Shown: positions 6,443-11,981 of the stretch, in pieces
Layout of the letters: each line of letters opens with the position of its first letter
Numbering within the stretch: the first letter of the stretch is position 1
Source of the DNA: Cyanobacteria bacterium UBA7694
GTDB lineage: Bacteria > Cyanobacteriota > Sericytochromatia > UBA7694
Assembly (NCBI GenBank): GCA_002482705.1
Contig: DLGM01000260.1
Location: 9,001 to 20,981, forward strand
Direction of reading: 5' to 3'
Length of the DNA: 11,981 nt
Translations under genes and position numbers: made by a program
Notes under the pieces: generated by a model
What the model was told of the DNA's origin: nothing
The model's input: only the letters and a program-made list of their open reading frames with translations
The model's database searches: none

Positions 6443-6685
6443 GTGCTTAATGGGGGCGTGCTCAACCGCCGTGAAATCCTGTTTCATTCGCGTGATCATC
6501 GCCTGAACAGCGAAATTCCCTGGAAACAGGATATGAACGATGAAGAGACCCGCACGCTGGGGTGTTTCTTGTTTCAAGACCCGGATCTCAACCAACTGGC
6601 CCAGTTGCTGCGCGATGCCGCTCAACCTGTTGCGCTAGTCGTGCAGGGCAGTTACACCAAAAATCTCAGTTCTCCCGATCTTTAG
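6443..6685 (+). CDS. C-terminal fragment of an unrecognised protein
   Basis: I do not recognise this family. The frame is open from 6410 to the TAG at 6683-6685; a GTG at 6443 is the first possible start and an ATG occurs at 6533, neither with a convincing ribosome site. The protein looks genuinely coding: codons are like those of neighbouring genes, and the sequence is polar and well ordered (NRREILFHSRDHRLNSEIPW, then a helical PDLNQLAQLLRDAAQP and a final VALVVQGSY strand). This looks like the last 80-90 residues of a larger protein whose 5' part was lost at the junction with the truncated permease. A short complete protein cannot be excluded. It converges on the sigma factor gene with a 20-base overlap. 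Confidence 0.5.
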   Translation: MLNGGVLNRREILFHSRDHRLNSEIPWKQDMNDEETRTLGCFLFQDPDLNQLAQLLRDAAQPVALVVQGSYTKNLSSPDL

Positions 6686-8038
6686 CTTGCGGGTCAGGGG
6701 TGGCCAGCGCCGCTTTGGCCCGGCCCTCTAACAGGGTTTGTTCCTGTTGGTTGCGGGTAAGAGTGGCTGCGTATTTGAATTCTGCTGCGGCTTCTGCCCT
6801 GCGGCCCAGTTTAAATAACAGATCGCCCCGGACGCTGGGCAATAAGTGATAATGTTTCAGCACAGGCTCATTGCGCAAACTGTCGATGATTTCCAGGCCT
6901 GCCGCAGGCCCATAGGCCATGGCAACGGCGACCGCGCGGTTCAGCTCTACCACTGGCGACGGCATGATCTGTGCCAGGCCATCGTATAAAGCCGCTATTT
7001 TGGCCCAGTTGGTTTCGGCGGCTTGGCGGGCGCGGGCATGACAGGCGGCAATTTCGGCCTGCAGTGCATAGGGGCCAAGGGCAACGGCTTGGGGGCTGTC
7101 CAGGGGGGGGGTCTGGCTGTATCGGTGGCAATGGCTGGGGTGGGGCTAAAGGTGGTTTTGAAGCAAGCGGCGGCCAATTCAGCCTTTTCTAGGGATGCCA
7201 ACCCCCGTCTGATCAGCAGTTGATCCCAGCGGGCCCGGTTCTGGTCCATGAGCAAGATCGGTTCGCCCTTGGCGTTGCTGCGGGCCGGAATGCGCGAGGC
7301 CTGAATCTCCATTAGGGCAACAAGCCCGTGTACTTCGGAGCTGTCGGGCATCAGCGTTGCGAGAATACGTCCCAGGCGCAGGGCTTCTTCGCAAAGAACA
7401 GGGCGGGTCCAGTGTGTGCCCGAGGTCGCCGAATAACCTTCGTTAAAAATTAAATAAATGACTTCGAGGACTGCATCCAAGCGCTGTGACAGCGCTTCGC
7501 CCTGAGGCGTTTCAAAGGGCACTTTGGCCTCGCTGAGGGTGCGTTTGGCGCGCACAATCCGCTGAGCAATCGTGCTTTCCTGTACCAGATAAGCCCGTGC
7601 GATCTCGTTTGTAGACAGGCCGCCCAAAATCTTGAGGGTCAGGGCCACCCGTGCTTCCAGCGACAGCAGGGGATGGCAGGCTGTGAACACCAAACTGAGC
7701 ATCTCGTCATCGATATCGCGCGCGAGGGCGGCATCAAAATCCGGGTACACAGCCCCCATCGGGTCAAGCCATACCCTGCCATATTCGTCCAGTTTCTGCT
7801 GCAATCGCTGATTGCGGCGCAAGACGTCTATGGCGCGGTTTTTGGCAACGGCCATGAGCCAGGCGCCCGGTTTGTCTGGAACCCCTGACTCGGGCCATTT
7901 TTCGAGGGCACTCAGCAAAGCTTCTTGGGCAAGGTCTTCGGCCAGACCGATATCCTGCACGATGCGTGCGAGACTGGCGATCAGCCTGGCCGATTCGATA
8001 CGCCAGACCGCCTCGATGGTGCGGTGTAAGTTGCCCAC
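6666..8038 (-). CDS. ECF42-type RNA polymerase sigma factor with C-terminal TPR-like extension, frameshifted
   Basis: This belongs to the sigma-70 family group (COG4941/ECF42) that carries a long C-terminal extension. The N-terminal part has region 2 (about 10-80, DLAQEALLSALEKWP, PGAWLMAVAKNRAIDVLRR) and region 4 (about 115-172, ILGGLSTNEIARAYLVQEST). A DUF6596 region follows (about 185-285, LIFNEGYSATSG). The extension continues in another frame from the LDSPQAVALGPYALQ block through ELNRAVAVAMAYGPAAGLE to a TPR-like end (LGRRAEAAAEFKYA). The frames join at a run of nine C (minus strand) at 7111-7103; one added C or two removed restores the frame. Unshifted, translation stops at 6995 after 347 residues. 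The start is a GTG 18 bases after the YCII gene. In this group the sigma factor is typically paired with a DGPF protein, as here. Confidence 0.85.
7103..7111 (-). other. Nine-base G/C homopolymer at the sigma factor frameshift
   Basis: Nine G on the plus strand (nine C on the coding strand) coincide with the switch between the two well-conserved frames of the sigma factor. Restoring the family frame needs ten or seven bases. Such a run can vary by replication slippage, can support ribosomal slippage, and is also a common site of sequencing error. Confidence 0.8.
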
Positions 8039-8056
8039 TTTTCTGATTCCGTAGGG

Positions 8057-8491
8057 TTATTTGGCGCTTAAACGGGCTTCACTTTCGGCCCGCAGGCGTT
8101 CTTCTTGGGCCCGCAGTTCGGGGGTGAGGACATCACCAAAGTCGTCGGCTTCAAAGACCGGGCGAATTTCGATGTCTTGCTCGAACCCTGCTTCTTGGGG
8201 CATACGCTTGATCCATTCCACGGCTTCTTCCATGCTCTTGACCTGCCAGAGCCAGAACCCGGCGATCAGTTCTTTGCTTTCGGTGAAGGGGCCGTCGATA
8301 ACTTTGGGCTGCCCTTGGCCGAAGCGAACGCGTACGCCCTTGCTGCTGGGATGTAGCCCTTCCCCGGCCAGAATGAGCCCCGCTTTAACCAGCTCTTCGT
8401 TGTAGTTGCCCATCTGGGTCAATAGATCGGTGCTGGGCATGACCCCGGCTTCAGATGCCTGACTTGCTTTTACGATGACCATAACGCGCAT
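8057..8491 (-). CDS. YCII-related (DGPF-domain) protein
   Basis: A 144-residue protein of the YCII/DGPF family, a small ferredoxin-like alpha-beta fold of mostly unknown biochemical role. It shows RVMVIVKAS at the N-terminus, the AGEGLHPSSKGVRVRF block, VIDGPFTESKELIAGFW containing the name-giving DGPF motif (66-69), and the helix SMEEAVEWIKRMP. The C-terminal tail is charged (TPELRAQEERLRAESEARL). The ATG has a strong AAGGAG ribosome site 8 bases upstream. It is the first gene of a two-gene operon with the ECF42-type sigma factor, a pairing well known for this sigma group, so it is probably a target or partner of that sigma factor. A candidate ECF-type promoter lies about 70-95 bases upstream. 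Confidence 0.92.
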   Translation of the reverse strand: MRVMVIVKASQASEAGVMPSTDLLTQMGNYNEELVKAGLILAGEGLHPSSKGVRVRFGQGQPKVIDGPFTESKELIAGFWLWQVKSMEEAVEWIKRMPQEAGFEQDIEIRPVFEADDFGDVLTPELRAQEERLRAESEARLSAK

Positions 8492-8557
8492 AAGATGTCT
8501 CCTTGTAACTTTCAGATTGACAAGATGGATAGCTGTTTTTTTCCTGCCATACTAACA

Positions 8558-8585
8558 CAACGAACGGGCGTGGCAAAAATCGACA
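8558..8585 (-). promoter_or_regulatory. Candidate ECF42-type promoter of the YCII-sigma operon
   Basis: On the minus strand TGTCGA (8585-8580) is followed after a 17-base spacer by CGTTG (8562-8558). From memory, the published ECF42 target motif has TGTCGA at -35 and a CGWC-like -10, so the -35 matches fully and the -10 has one mismatch. The implied leader before the YCII ATG is about 60 bases. An A/T-rich tract lies just upstream. The 6-mer alone is not rare in this window, so the call rests on placement and spacing. Confidence 0.5.
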
Positions 8586-8593
8586 CTGCTGGG

Positions 8594-8614
8594 CAAACTT
8601 TTTTAAAAAATTTG
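8594..8614. other. A/T tract with near-palindromic symmetry upstream of the YCII operon
   Basis: The tract reads CAAAC, six T, six A, then TTTG, a palindrome but for one extra C. It directly precedes the candidate ECF promoter on the minus strand, where an A/T-rich block could act as an UP-like or curved element. Nothing more can be said from the sequence. Confidence 0.3.
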
Positions 8615-8737
8615 CTGAAGTTAGGCGGGCGAGTCTGTTTACCAGCGATTGAGCCCAGAACAAAAACGTGTGCGGTGGCGATGGCAAACAGGCTGTGCAG
8701 CTCTTTGGCATCCTATCGCGGTAGCCTGTCTGCTTGC

Positions 8738-8746
8738 TGTTATGAT
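8738..8746 (+). promoter_or_regulatory. Possible extended -10 promoter of the DUF6151 gene
   Basis: TGTTATGAT at 8738-8746 fits the extended -10 pattern TGn-TATAAT with one mismatch. It lies 33 bases upstream of the ATG at 8780. No -35 element is visible at the expected distance, which is acceptable for extended -10 promoters. Confidence 0.35.
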
Positions 8747-8779
8747 GCATACCACCTTTTCATTTTTCAGGAGCAAGCC

Positions 8780-9319
8780 ATGCCCCCAACGATACCTCTT
8801 ACTTGTACCTGTGGACAGCTTCAACTTGAGGTCACAGGTCAGCCGATCATCAGTGCTGCATGTTATTGCAATAGCTGCCGTGCCGCGGGCGTAAAACTCC
8901 AAACCCTGCCGGGGGCAAGACCTGCCGTTGATGCCCATGGGGCGACCCGGTTTGTGCTCTATCGCAAAGACCGTACCCGGTTTCACCAGGGGACAGAACA
9001 TCTCAGGGCTTTCCGCCTCACTCCCGAAGCAAAAACCCAGCGTGTTGTCGCCATCTGCTGCAATACCCCCGTATTCCTGGAGTTGAGCAATGGCCACTGG
9101 CTGAGCCTGTATGGCGGTTTATGGCCTGAAGGTACCTTGCCGCCTTTACAAATTCGCACCATGACCTCTGACCTGCCAACGGGAACGGCACTGCCAAAGG
9201 ATTCCCTGAACAGCCAGCGCCATACCCGAACCTTTTTTGCCAAATTATTGGGCGCTTGGGTGGCAATGGGTTTTCGCAGCCCGAAAATGACGTGTGTCCA
9301 GGGCGAATTAAAGATTTGA
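8780..9319 (+). CDS. DUF6151 family protein, GFA/CENP-V-like zinc fold
   Basis: A 179-residue protein matching the DUF6151 pattern, a relative of the GFA (glutathione-dependent formaldehyde-activating enzyme-like) fold. It has a CxC pair (Cys9, Cys11), an ACYCNSC cluster (Cys28, Cys30, Cys33), the segment RFHQGTEHLRAFRLTPEAK, and AICCNTP with Cys93-Cys94. These cysteines probably bind zinc; no substrate is known. The frame is open another 95 codons upstream, but ATG 8780 is chosen because CAGGAG lies 6 bases before it and the family sequence starts there. The extra upstream part is Cys-rich nonsense covering the promoter region of the divergent YCII operon. It converges on the TPR protein gene, with a hairpin between. 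Confidence 0.85.
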   Translation: MPPTIPLTCTCGQLQLEVTGQPIISAACYCNSCRAAGVKLQTLPGARPAVDAHGATRFVLYRKDRTRFHQGTEHLRAFRLTPEAKTQRVVAICCNTPVFLELSNGHWLSLYGGLWPEGTLPPLQIRTMTSDLPTGTALPKDSLNSQRHTRTFFAKLLGAWVAMGFRSPKMTCVQGELKI

Positions 9320-9327
9320 CGCTATAG

Positions 9328-9380
9328 CTCAAGCACCTAAGGGCAAGGAGTGTGGCTGCTTGCCCTTATAAATTCTTGAG
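9328..9380. terminator. Bidirectional hairpin between convergent genes
   Basis: A perfect 10-bp inverted repeat TAAGGGCAAG / CTTGCCCTTA (9338-9347 and 9359-9368) with an 11-base loop lies between the convergent DUF6151 and TPR genes. Outer arms CTCAAG/CTTGAG (9328-9333 and 9375-9380) can extend it. It includes the TPR gene stop codon. U-tracts are weak on both sides, so termination is likely but not certain. Confidence 0.6.
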
Positions 9381-10385
9381 GGTATCGAGGCTTTTGAGCC
9401 AGGCCCCAGAGTCGATATTGAGGTTGGCCACCGATTTCAGGCCTTTGGTAAACTCCGGGTCGCCTTTGCAACTGGTTTGCAGAGTGGTCATATCGGTGGG
9501 GTTACAGCCCTGGGCATTGGCCCCCAGTGATGAGCACTTGCCAAACTGTACCCCTTTGTCATAACAGCCGGTACTGGCCAGGGCCGGGGTGGGGATGGGC
9601 TTGGGTACTAAGGCACTGACGGTTTTTAAGCGCTGGCGGCTGTCCTTGTACTGGGGGCTGACGGCGACAATCTGGGCAAAAGCCGCTTGGGCCTGGGCAT
9701 AACGCCCCAGGGCCTGTTCGCTCAGCCCCAGTTGGTAGGTGGCAGTCAGCCATTTTTTGTGCTGTTCGAGGGCCTGTTGCGCTTGGGTTGTTTGCAACTG
9801 GCGGCTGACGGTGGCCAAGCGTGCCGGGGCATCTTGGTAGTTGGCCTGCAGGGCCAGCACCTGCTGGTAATTGAGCTGGGCTTGGGCCCATTGCCCTTGG
9901 GCCTGCTGGTCGCGGGCCAAGGCATAGGTGGCCTTGAGTTTTTCCGTGGCCAGTTGCTGCTGGTGCTGGGCATAGGCTTTCTGAGCGGCCGGGTAATGGG
10001 TCGCCAGGGCCTTATAACCGGGGTTGCTCTGCTGCACTTGGTTCAGGGCAAAATAGGCACGGGGATAGTCTTTGGCTTGCAGCGCCTGAACCCCGATTTC
10101 ATACAGCGCGGCCACCGGGGCCTCGGCCTTGGCTCGCAACAGGGTATCGAGCGTCTGGTTATAATCGCGTTCGCGGCTTGCTTTGAGTTGTGCCAGCTCT
10201 GTTTCTAAGCTGCTTTGGTTTTTGCTGAGGTTGTCAGCGCGCCACAGGGCCTTTTGCAACTGCTGCTGCAGGCGCTGGTTGTCTTGGTGCAGGCTGTGGA
10301 TATGCTGATAGCCCCAAGTGCCCAGCCCTGTCGCAATCAGAAGGCTGCCGGCCAAGGAGATCAGCAGGGGGGGAAAGCGTTTCAT
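9366..10385 (-). CDS. Membrane-anchored coiled-coil/TPR protein with a Cys-containing C-terminal domain
   Basis: A 339-residue protein of unknown function. Residues 7-28 form one hydrophobic segment after a KR N-terminus, so it is probably an inner-membrane anchor or uncleaved signal with the rest outside the cytoplasm. Residues 30-75 are Gln/Leu-rich and heptad-like (coiled coil). Three TPR-like units follow at about 93-126, 153-186 and 216-249, each ending in a similar turn (NPGYKA, NYQDA, QYKDS) and spaced about 60 residues apart. A Pro-rich linker (PKPIPTPA) leads to a terminal domain with Cys274, 284, 294 and 306, which could form two disulfides. The Shine-Dalgarno is weak. Composition is strongly Ala/Gln-biased. 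A scaffold or protein-binding role is an inference. Confidence 0.75.
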   Translation of the reverse strand: MKRFPPLLISLAGSLLIATGLGTWGYQHIHSLHQDNQRLQQQLQKALWRADNLSKNQSSLETELAQLKASRERDYNQTLDTLLRAKAEAPVAALYEIGVQALQAKDYPRAYFALNQVQQSNPGYKALATHYPAAQKAYAQHQQQLATEKLKATYALARDQQAQGQWAQAQLNYQQVLALQANYQDAPARLATVSRQLQTTQAQQALEQHKKWLTATYQLGLSEQALGRYAQAQAAFAQIVAVSPQYKDSRQRLKTVSALVPKPIPTPALASTGCYDKGVQFGKCSSLGANAQGCNPTDMTTLQTSCKGDPEFTKGLKSVANLNIDSGAWLKSLDTLKNL

Positions 10386-10534
10386 GTTTCTAATTTACAC
10401 TGGTGTGCCCTTTGCTGGGATATCTTGGGGGTGGCTTTTCAGGGCCGCTCATGGGATGAAATCACTGCCGGAGGATGTGTCCATCTGGCTATTGTACCTA
10501 GCGTGAGAATAAGTAAACTGAGCGACCCTGGGGT

Positions 10535-10945
10535 TTAGGTTTGGGGGAGCGGAAAAGTTGCAAACTGCTGGGCCGTGTGCAAATCCTGATCCCACTCAGC
10601 CCGGCTGGCCATAAACAGGTGGGCTGTGGGAGTGAGGGTTACGGGCGTATCCAGGCTGCCGGCCGGTACCACTACAAAACCGTTGTGATCATTCGGCAAG
10701 GCCGAGCCACAGGTGGTGCAAAAACTTTTCACATGGCGGGTATTGGGTAAAGGGTAAACCCGCACTGTCTGGGTGTCTGTTAGCCATTTGAGAGTGGCAC
10801 TCGGGGCAAAGAGATTGGCTGCATGGGCGGACCCAGTATCTTTGCGACAGTAGCTGCAATGGCACAGAAAAAAGCTTTCAAAGGAGCCAACCACTTCAAA
10901 ACGTGCGGCTTGGCAAAGGCAAGAGCCTTGGGGATTGGAATGCAT
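10535..10945 (-). CDS. GFA family (CENP-V/GFA domain) protein
   Basis: A 136-residue protein of the GFA family, named for glutathione-dependent formaldehyde-activating enzyme although most members have no proven activity. Zinc-binding cysteines are visible as GSCLC (Cys9, Cys11), CHCSYCRK (Cys28, Cys30, Cys33) and FCTTCGSALP (Cys76, Cys79). The family signature G-S-C-x-C, H-C-x-x-C-R-K and C-x-x-C-G-S is complete. The frame extends 17 codons further upstream, but the ATG at 10945 is preceded by AAGGAG 7 bases away and starts right before the first motif. It lies about 100 bases downstream of the SRPBCC gene on the same strand and may be co-transcribed with it. A thiol or carbonyl detoxification role is possible but unproven. 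Confidence 0.93.
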   Translation of the reverse strand: MHSNPQGSCLCQAARFEVVGSFESFFLCHCSYCRKDTGSAHAANLFAPSATLKWLTDTQTVRVYPLPNTRHVKSFCTTCGSALPNDHNGFVVVPAGSLDTPVTLTPTAHLFMASRAEWDQDLHTAQQFATFPLPQT

Positions 10946-11044
10946 GTGTCTCTCCTTGGGAGCGCTCTGACATCTGCTCAAGTTTACCTTACGCATGACA
11001 AAAATACGCTGAGCCCATGTGTGAAGGTTTTAATTTCGGGCCGT

Positions 11045-11893
11045 TTATGCCGTGGTCGGGGCAAAGACTTGCTGTAACCAAGCTCGCCAGCGTGCTTCGC
11101 TTTCCGCCGCATGGATGGTGGCCTCTTCCCCATAATAATAACGGCAGAGCGTGATATTGGTGCCTGCGCGTTTGCCGATGTGGCTTTCGACCTCGCCCAA
11201 GTCGGCCCCGCTCTGGTGGGTGCCAACCAAGACCATTCCGGGGGAGGGGGCATCCAGTCGCAGCAGGATATAACGCTGTTCGGCATCTTGGTATACGTGT
11301 TCGACAATGCCTGACCAGGCTTCGGGTAGGCCCGCCGGGGTCCGCCGTTCATCGACGCTGGCCCCTGCCAAATCAAACTGTTGGCCCAACTGCTGCCAAG
11401 CGGACAGAGCGTCGCCGGGGCAAGAAGTCATGCTCATAAAGCTGGCGGCTTGCATACCGGCAAAGTGTCTCAGATACGTGCGCAGCAGGGCAAAGTAGCC
11501 GGGCCACCCCTTTTCAAAGCCTTCTAGCTGGTCGTCCCAATCATCACTGGAAGCAAACAGCGAGTGCACCATGCGCACCACGCACTGATTGCCCGCTCGA
11601 CCGGTAATGGTGATCTCGGTGGCGACAGGGGGAGCCCCCGGCTCCCAGTCGCGCTCGACATATCCAAAACGGTAGGGCGGTTGCCAGGTGGTCACTTCCC
11701 CGGAGGTGCTGACGCCTTGGCCAAAGTTGAAGCGGATGGTGCCCCCCACTTCCGGGGTAATTTCACTGGGAATAAACCAGGCGGCATTGCCGGGCCCGGT
11801 GGCCATGGCTGCCCAGACCTGTTCCGGGGTGCCGGGCACAAGCAAATCCATTTCGACCCAGCGTTGGCCGTTGCCATCTTGTTTAATCGGCAT
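11045..11893 (-). CDS. SRPBCC/AHSA1-like domain protein
   Basis: A 282-residue protein whose N-terminal half (about 1-140) has the START-like SRPBCC/AHSA1 pattern. It opens with VEMDLLVPGTPEQVWAAMAT, then AAWFIPSEITPEVGGTIRF, TTWQPPYRFGYVERDWEPG and a C-terminal helix around EGFEKGWPGYFALLRTYL. This fold binds hydrophobic ligands; its ligand here is unknown. The second half (about 150-282) is another alpha-beta segment I cannot assign, ending in a helix ESEARWRAWLQQVF. The frame is open to 11941. ATG 11893 is preferred because AAGGAG lies 7 bases upstream, while the ATG at 11899 is only one base from that site. The start overlaps the end of the upstream frame. Confidence 0.85.
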   Translation of the reverse strand: MPIKQDGNGQRWVEMDLLVPGTPEQVWAAMATGPGNAAWFIPSEITPEVGGTIRFNFGQGVSTSGEVTTWQPPYRFGYVERDWEPGAPPVATEITITGRAGNQCVVRMVHSLFASSDDWDDQLEGFEKGWPGYFALLRTYLRHFAGMQAASFMSMTSCPGDALSAWQQLGQQFDLAGASVDERRTPAGLPEAWSGIVEHVYQDAEQRYILLRLDAPSPGMVLVGTHQSGADLGEVESHIGKRAGTNITLCRYYYGEEATIHAAESEARWRAWLQQVFAPTTA

Positions 11894-11981
11894 CTTCATG
11901 CTCCTTGGAGGTGTTTTTATCGGGGGCCGGGTACGCGGCAACCACCAAGCGGTGGGGACGTGCGCCGGGAGCCGTGTCGTA
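11883..11981 (-). CDS. C-terminal end of an upstream gene, partial, unidentified
   Basis: A minus-strand frame enters from the right edge and runs 32 codons to a TAA at 11885-11883, overlapping the SRPBCC start by 11 bases. The tail reads HRLVVAAYPAP followed by a charged end (DKNTSKEHEDAD), which looks like a real C-terminus with G/C-rich third positions. ArsR-type regulators are often found directly upstream of AHSA1-like genes, but nothing in these residues identifies one. A competing frame ending near 11920 cannot be ruled out. Confidence 0.35.
   Translation of the reverse strand, partial: YDTAPGARPHRLVVAAYPAPDKNTSKEHEDAD

Noticed and set aside
6362..6625. Minus-strand frame that might supply the missing N-terminus of the permease by frameshift
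   Set aside because: It lacks the first membrane helix and the conserved loop expected there, while the opposite strand has a better coding pattern over the same bases.
8495..8779. Upstream in-frame extension of the DUF6151 gene by 95 codons
   Set aside because: It covers the promoter region of the divergent YCII operon, has no ribosome site at its first ATG and shows no family similarity, whereas ATG 8780 has CAGGAG and begins the conserved part.
9687..10208. 173-codon plus-strand open frame opposite the TPR protein
   Set aside because: It is an antisense shadow rich in Gly/Leu caused by the Ala/Gln codons of the real gene; no start signal or domain.

Overview
This is an ordinary bacterial chromosomal window with a coding-dense, mid-GC sequence. 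The left half is housekeeping and biosynthesis; the right half is an accessory cluster of stress or detoxification-type genes. There is no rRNA, tRNA, CRISPR array, insertion sequence or phage gene that I can see. The lineage cannot be fixed from the sequence. Shine-Dalgarno sites of the AAGGAG/GGAGG type, a membrane-anchored TPR protein and a Bacillus/cyanobacterial-type wingless Orn/Lys/Arg decarboxylase all fit, but none is diagnostic.

Region 1 (about 1-2324, plus strand): the end of a gene that looks like the C-terminus of glutamyl-tRNA reductase (hemA), then hemC, then asd. Directly after the asd stop codon, in the same frame, comes a small XRE-type helix-turn-helix protein. Region 2 (2321-3711, minus strand): a tightly coupled cassette of a class I glutamine amidotransferase, moaD and moaE (molybdopterin synthase). 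Region 3 (3762-5282, minus strand): a PLP-dependent basic amino acid decarboxylase with a promoter upstream. Region 4 (5283-5771): an AT-rich, gene-free stretch with repeated short motifs and a good rho-independent terminator for the gene to its right.

Region 5 (5772-6685) looks broken. A DppC/OppC-type ABC permease lacks its N-terminal part and runs head-on into the C-terminal part of an unrecognised plus-strand gene. The junction lies at about 6405-6430. Region 6 (6666-8491, minus strand) is a YCII/DGPF-domain gene followed by its partner ECF42-type sigma factor. The sigma gene carries a frameshift in a nine-C run that separates the sigma/DUF6596 part from the TPR-like C-terminal extension. 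A candidate ECF42-type promoter lies upstream of the pair. Region 7 (8780-11981) holds a DUF6151 protein (plus strand), a membrane-anchored TPR protein, a GFA/CENP-V-fold protein, an SRPBCC/AHSA1-type protein and the end of one more gene (all minus strand).

The strongest second-look items are the homopolymer frameshift in the sigma factor, the rearrangement junction at about 6.4 kb, the candidate ECF42 promoter, and two GFA-fold proteins with the same N-terminal cysteine spacing. I did not find a convincing, wholly new multi-gene system.
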